A DNA stretch of 64,000 bases from Dimorphilus gyrociliatus (taxonomy: Eukaryota; Annelida; Polychaeta; Dinophilidae). This document shows positions 61,769 to 64,000 of this stretch, piece after piece. The number at the start of each line of letters is the position of its first letter. The first letter of the stretch is position 1. The notes beneath the pieces were generated by a model. The model worked only from the letters and a program-made list of their open reading frames with translations, searched no databases and had not been told where the DNA came from. Position numbers and translations under genes: made by a program. The stretch covers positions 2,289,891 to 2,353,890 of the forward strand of contig CAJFCJ010000002.1 in the NCBI GenBank assembly GCA_904063045.1, written 5' to 3'.

Positions 61769-64000
61769 ATGGCAGATAATTCTCAATCAAATCCTTTAAC
61801 TACACGAAATTTTTCAAAGGTAATCATATCCTTGGAAAATATATTACTACCGAAAGAGAAATTATCACCAACGCCGTCTGAATTGGACGGGCTAGAGCCT
61901 GATATTGAAATTCAATTAAGAGTTTTAGGATGTGAACTAATACAAACTTCTGGAATTCTTTTGAAATTACCGCAAGTATGTAAAAATATACCTTAATATA
62001 TAGTGTTTAAGATGTCAATTTTTAATCTTTGATTATTATTCAGGTGGCAATGGCTACTGGGCAAATCCTTTTTCAAAGGTTCTATTATTCCAAATCATTC
62101 GTTCGACATAACTTCGAGGTATTTGTGTACATTTTTATATAATACCCGCATTATGTTTAAAAAATATACAAATTTTTTCAGGTAGTAGCCATGGCTTGTA
62201 TTAATTTAGCTTCTAAAATAGAAGAAGAACCCCGTCGAATAAGAGACGTAATTAATGTTTTTCATCATATAAAGCAGGTTAAAGAGGGAAAGTGAGTTGA
62301 AGAAGCCTTGATTTTTCGTTCTGTAACTAATACAAAGTTTTTACTTTACTAGATCGATCGAACCGATGATTCTTGATCAAACATATGTCAATTTGAAAAC
62401 CCAAGTTATTAAGGCGGAGAGACGAGTATTAAAAGAATTAGGCTTTTGCGTTCATGTCCAGCATCCACATAAGGTGAGCTTTGATTCTTCTAAGGGATTC
62501 TAAAAGAAATTGTATTAAAATATTTACTTATCGTATATCGACAATTTTATGCAGCCATCCCAGACTTGAAAGATCAGTAGAAAAAGCGAAGCATCTTTCA
62601 ATCAGTTTTTTTTGCCTATTTTCCGCCCACAGTAAAATTCTTATATTGAAAAATCATAACCTTAGCTGAAATTTTCCAGATTATAGTGGTATATCTTCGA
62701 GCTCTTCGACAACAAGAAAATAATTCATTAGTACAATCTGCTTGGTAAGTTTCTATTCTAAATATTATGAGACCCTGTCCATCGTTACTCGTTGCCTAGT
62801 TTAAAGCTGCTTCCAATCTTTCGAAATCAGCTAACAAAAAAAAAACGAAAAGGAAATTGTAATTTCAATATGGTCTTCGCATAACAAAAAAATACATAGA
62901 TATATATTTATATATTTATATATATATAATTATGTTCGTAAAAGACATTAGATTAGTATATTTATATTTGGTCGAAAATGGAAGTAGCATGTTAAAAAGT
63001 ATTTAAAAAAAAAAGTTAAAATTTGATTGTTCAATGTTGACTTTATGGCTTTTACCTAACCAGTTAAACAAGAAAAGTTGTGGCGAAATTGAGCGATTCT
63101 CCCCAATCATGATTTGGTGCCACATCAAGATTTTCGACATCTTTTCTGGTGTATCAGGTGGTCCTGTACGCCTAGCACAGATTCATTTCTTTCTAATAAT
63201 ATTACAGTAATCTATTTTGTCTTATAGCTATTCCTACAAAAACTATTATTCAAAATCGTAATTTTTAAAGATAAGGATTTACGGTAAAGTATAATCATTT
63301 GCTTGAATGTTGCCGTTCAAAACATTTGAATGACAGTTTTTTTTGTAAAACATGTGATAGATGTTTTACCTTAGCAACGCTTTTTAAAGATCTACGTATT
63401 CAATAATTAAAACATGCTTAGAGCAACCTCAAGAGGAGTGCTAAAGCTCTCAAACTTCTCTTCTCCGACTCAGATGATGTCAGGTAAAGACAGATATCTT
63501 TCTATTATTTAATTGCCTATTCCTAGATAAGACGGACGAGACTTGAAAATATTTTTTTTAATTTAAAAAAGTTTTTATTATTTTCCTTCAGCTGGAAAGA
63601 CATTGTATATTTTCTAATATAAAATAGATATAGTAAATCTTTAGATGGCGATGCAAAGGTTGAATATCTCTTTTCTATGATGTGAAAATTCTGCTTGTGA
63701 ATAACCCAATACAGGGTCTCTTAACGCATTATAATTACTTGGCAGAAGAATATGTTTTTGCACGTAAATTATTTACCCACAGGAATTATATGAACGACAG
63801 TTTGAGGACGAATTTATGGCTTCGATATAAGCCAGAAAGTATAAGCTGCGCCTGTATATTTCTGGCTAGTCGAAATATGCAGGTTCCCCTCCCCAACTCT
63901 CCGCCATGGTACCGAGTTTTTGGAGCAACAGACGCTGAAGTAGAAGATATCGCACTGACAATACTTAATCTATACGAATTGAAACGCATGACGGCTGATT
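61769..64000 (+). CDS. CCNL1: Cyclin L, 3' part beyond the window
   Basis: Cyclin L pairs with CDK11/CDK12-type kinases and regulates pre-mRNA splicing in nuclear speckles. Six exons are visible (61769-61975, 62044-62118, 62182-62291, 62353-62473, 62680-62744, 63783 to the edge), giving about 265 codons. [11 protein letters not shown] then the first cyclin box ([52 protein letters not shown]), and the second box from [11 protein letters not shown], match cyclin L1/L2 nearly residue for residue. The Arg/Ser-rich tail expected of cyclin L lies outside the window. The start at MADNSQ is the ATG nearest the conserved region; an in-frame GTG further upstream is not needed. Introns 1-4 are 61-206 bp but intron 5 is 1038 bp. 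Confidence 0.95.
62745..63782 (+). other. Long fifth intron of cyclin L
   Basis: It is five to seventeen times longer than the other introns of this gene. It carries a TA run, A-tracts and an AGATGGCG site at 63641-63651. No confident alternative exon can be picked out by eye. Confidence 0.55.

Noticed and set aside
1-64000. CRISPR arrays, operons, ribosome-binding sites, rRNA or tRNA genes
   Set aside because: The gene structures are eukaryotic with spliced introns. I saw no regular spaced repeats and no tRNA box A/B arrangement I could support.

Overview
This is nuclear DNA from a small-genome bilaterian animal, probably a lophotrochozoan and possibly a miniature annelid; the species is inference. 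Genes have GT-AG introns, many only 57-80 bp. Orthologues of vertebrate genes (ZCCHC4, ARHGAP19, CLIP4, BNIP2, ANKRD66, EXTL2, cyclin L) are present. Spacing is roughly one gene per 5 kb in an AT-rich background full of TA microsatellites. I rebuilt gene models by hand: each exon join was checked for splice dinucleotides, phase and match to the family, and every complete model closes as a whole number of codons.

Layout. 1-9.7 kb: no supportable gene. 9.7-12.0 kb (-): ZCCHC4, an rRNA m6A methyltransferase. 13.3-14.6 kb (+): a claudin/PMP22-like four-pass membrane protein. 15.8-18.1 kb (-): a Golgi galactose-3-O-sulfotransferase-like enzyme. 18.6-26.1 kb (+): ARHGAP19-type RhoGAP, divergent from the sulfotransferase across 430 bp. 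26.9-30.1 kb (+): CLIP4 (ankyrin repeats plus three CAP-Gly domains). 30.5 kb (-): a small unknown ORF. 34.1-42.3 kb (+): a BNIP2-type BCH-domain gene with two possible first exons and two possible last exons. Nested antisense in its intron (37.1-38.2 kb) is a LIN54/tesmin-type CXC protein. 44.2-47.6 kb (+): an anion-selective Cys-loop receptor subunit. 50.4-55.7 kb (+): vitellogenin with a clear TATA box and strong codon bias. 57.0-58.1 kb (-): an orphan rhodopsin-type GPCR. 58.7-59.4 kb (+): ANKRD66, whose last codons overlap those of an EXTL2-like GT64 glycosyltransferase (59.4-60.6 kb, -). 61.8 kb to the right edge (+): cyclin L, truncated by the window.

The genes do not form one pathway; this is an ordinary mosaic of housekeeping, cytoskeletal, signalling and reproductive genes. 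No single undescribed system stands out. The best leads are architectural: the alternative ends and nested gene at the BNIP2 locus, including an exon with an A-kinase-anchor-like helix; two 57-bp stop-free introns; a 7-bp coding overlap of convergent genes; scattered CTCF/YY1-like AGATGGCG motifs; a dispersed repeat that supplies the end of a GPCR; and a cluster of GGGTCA half-sites in an intron.
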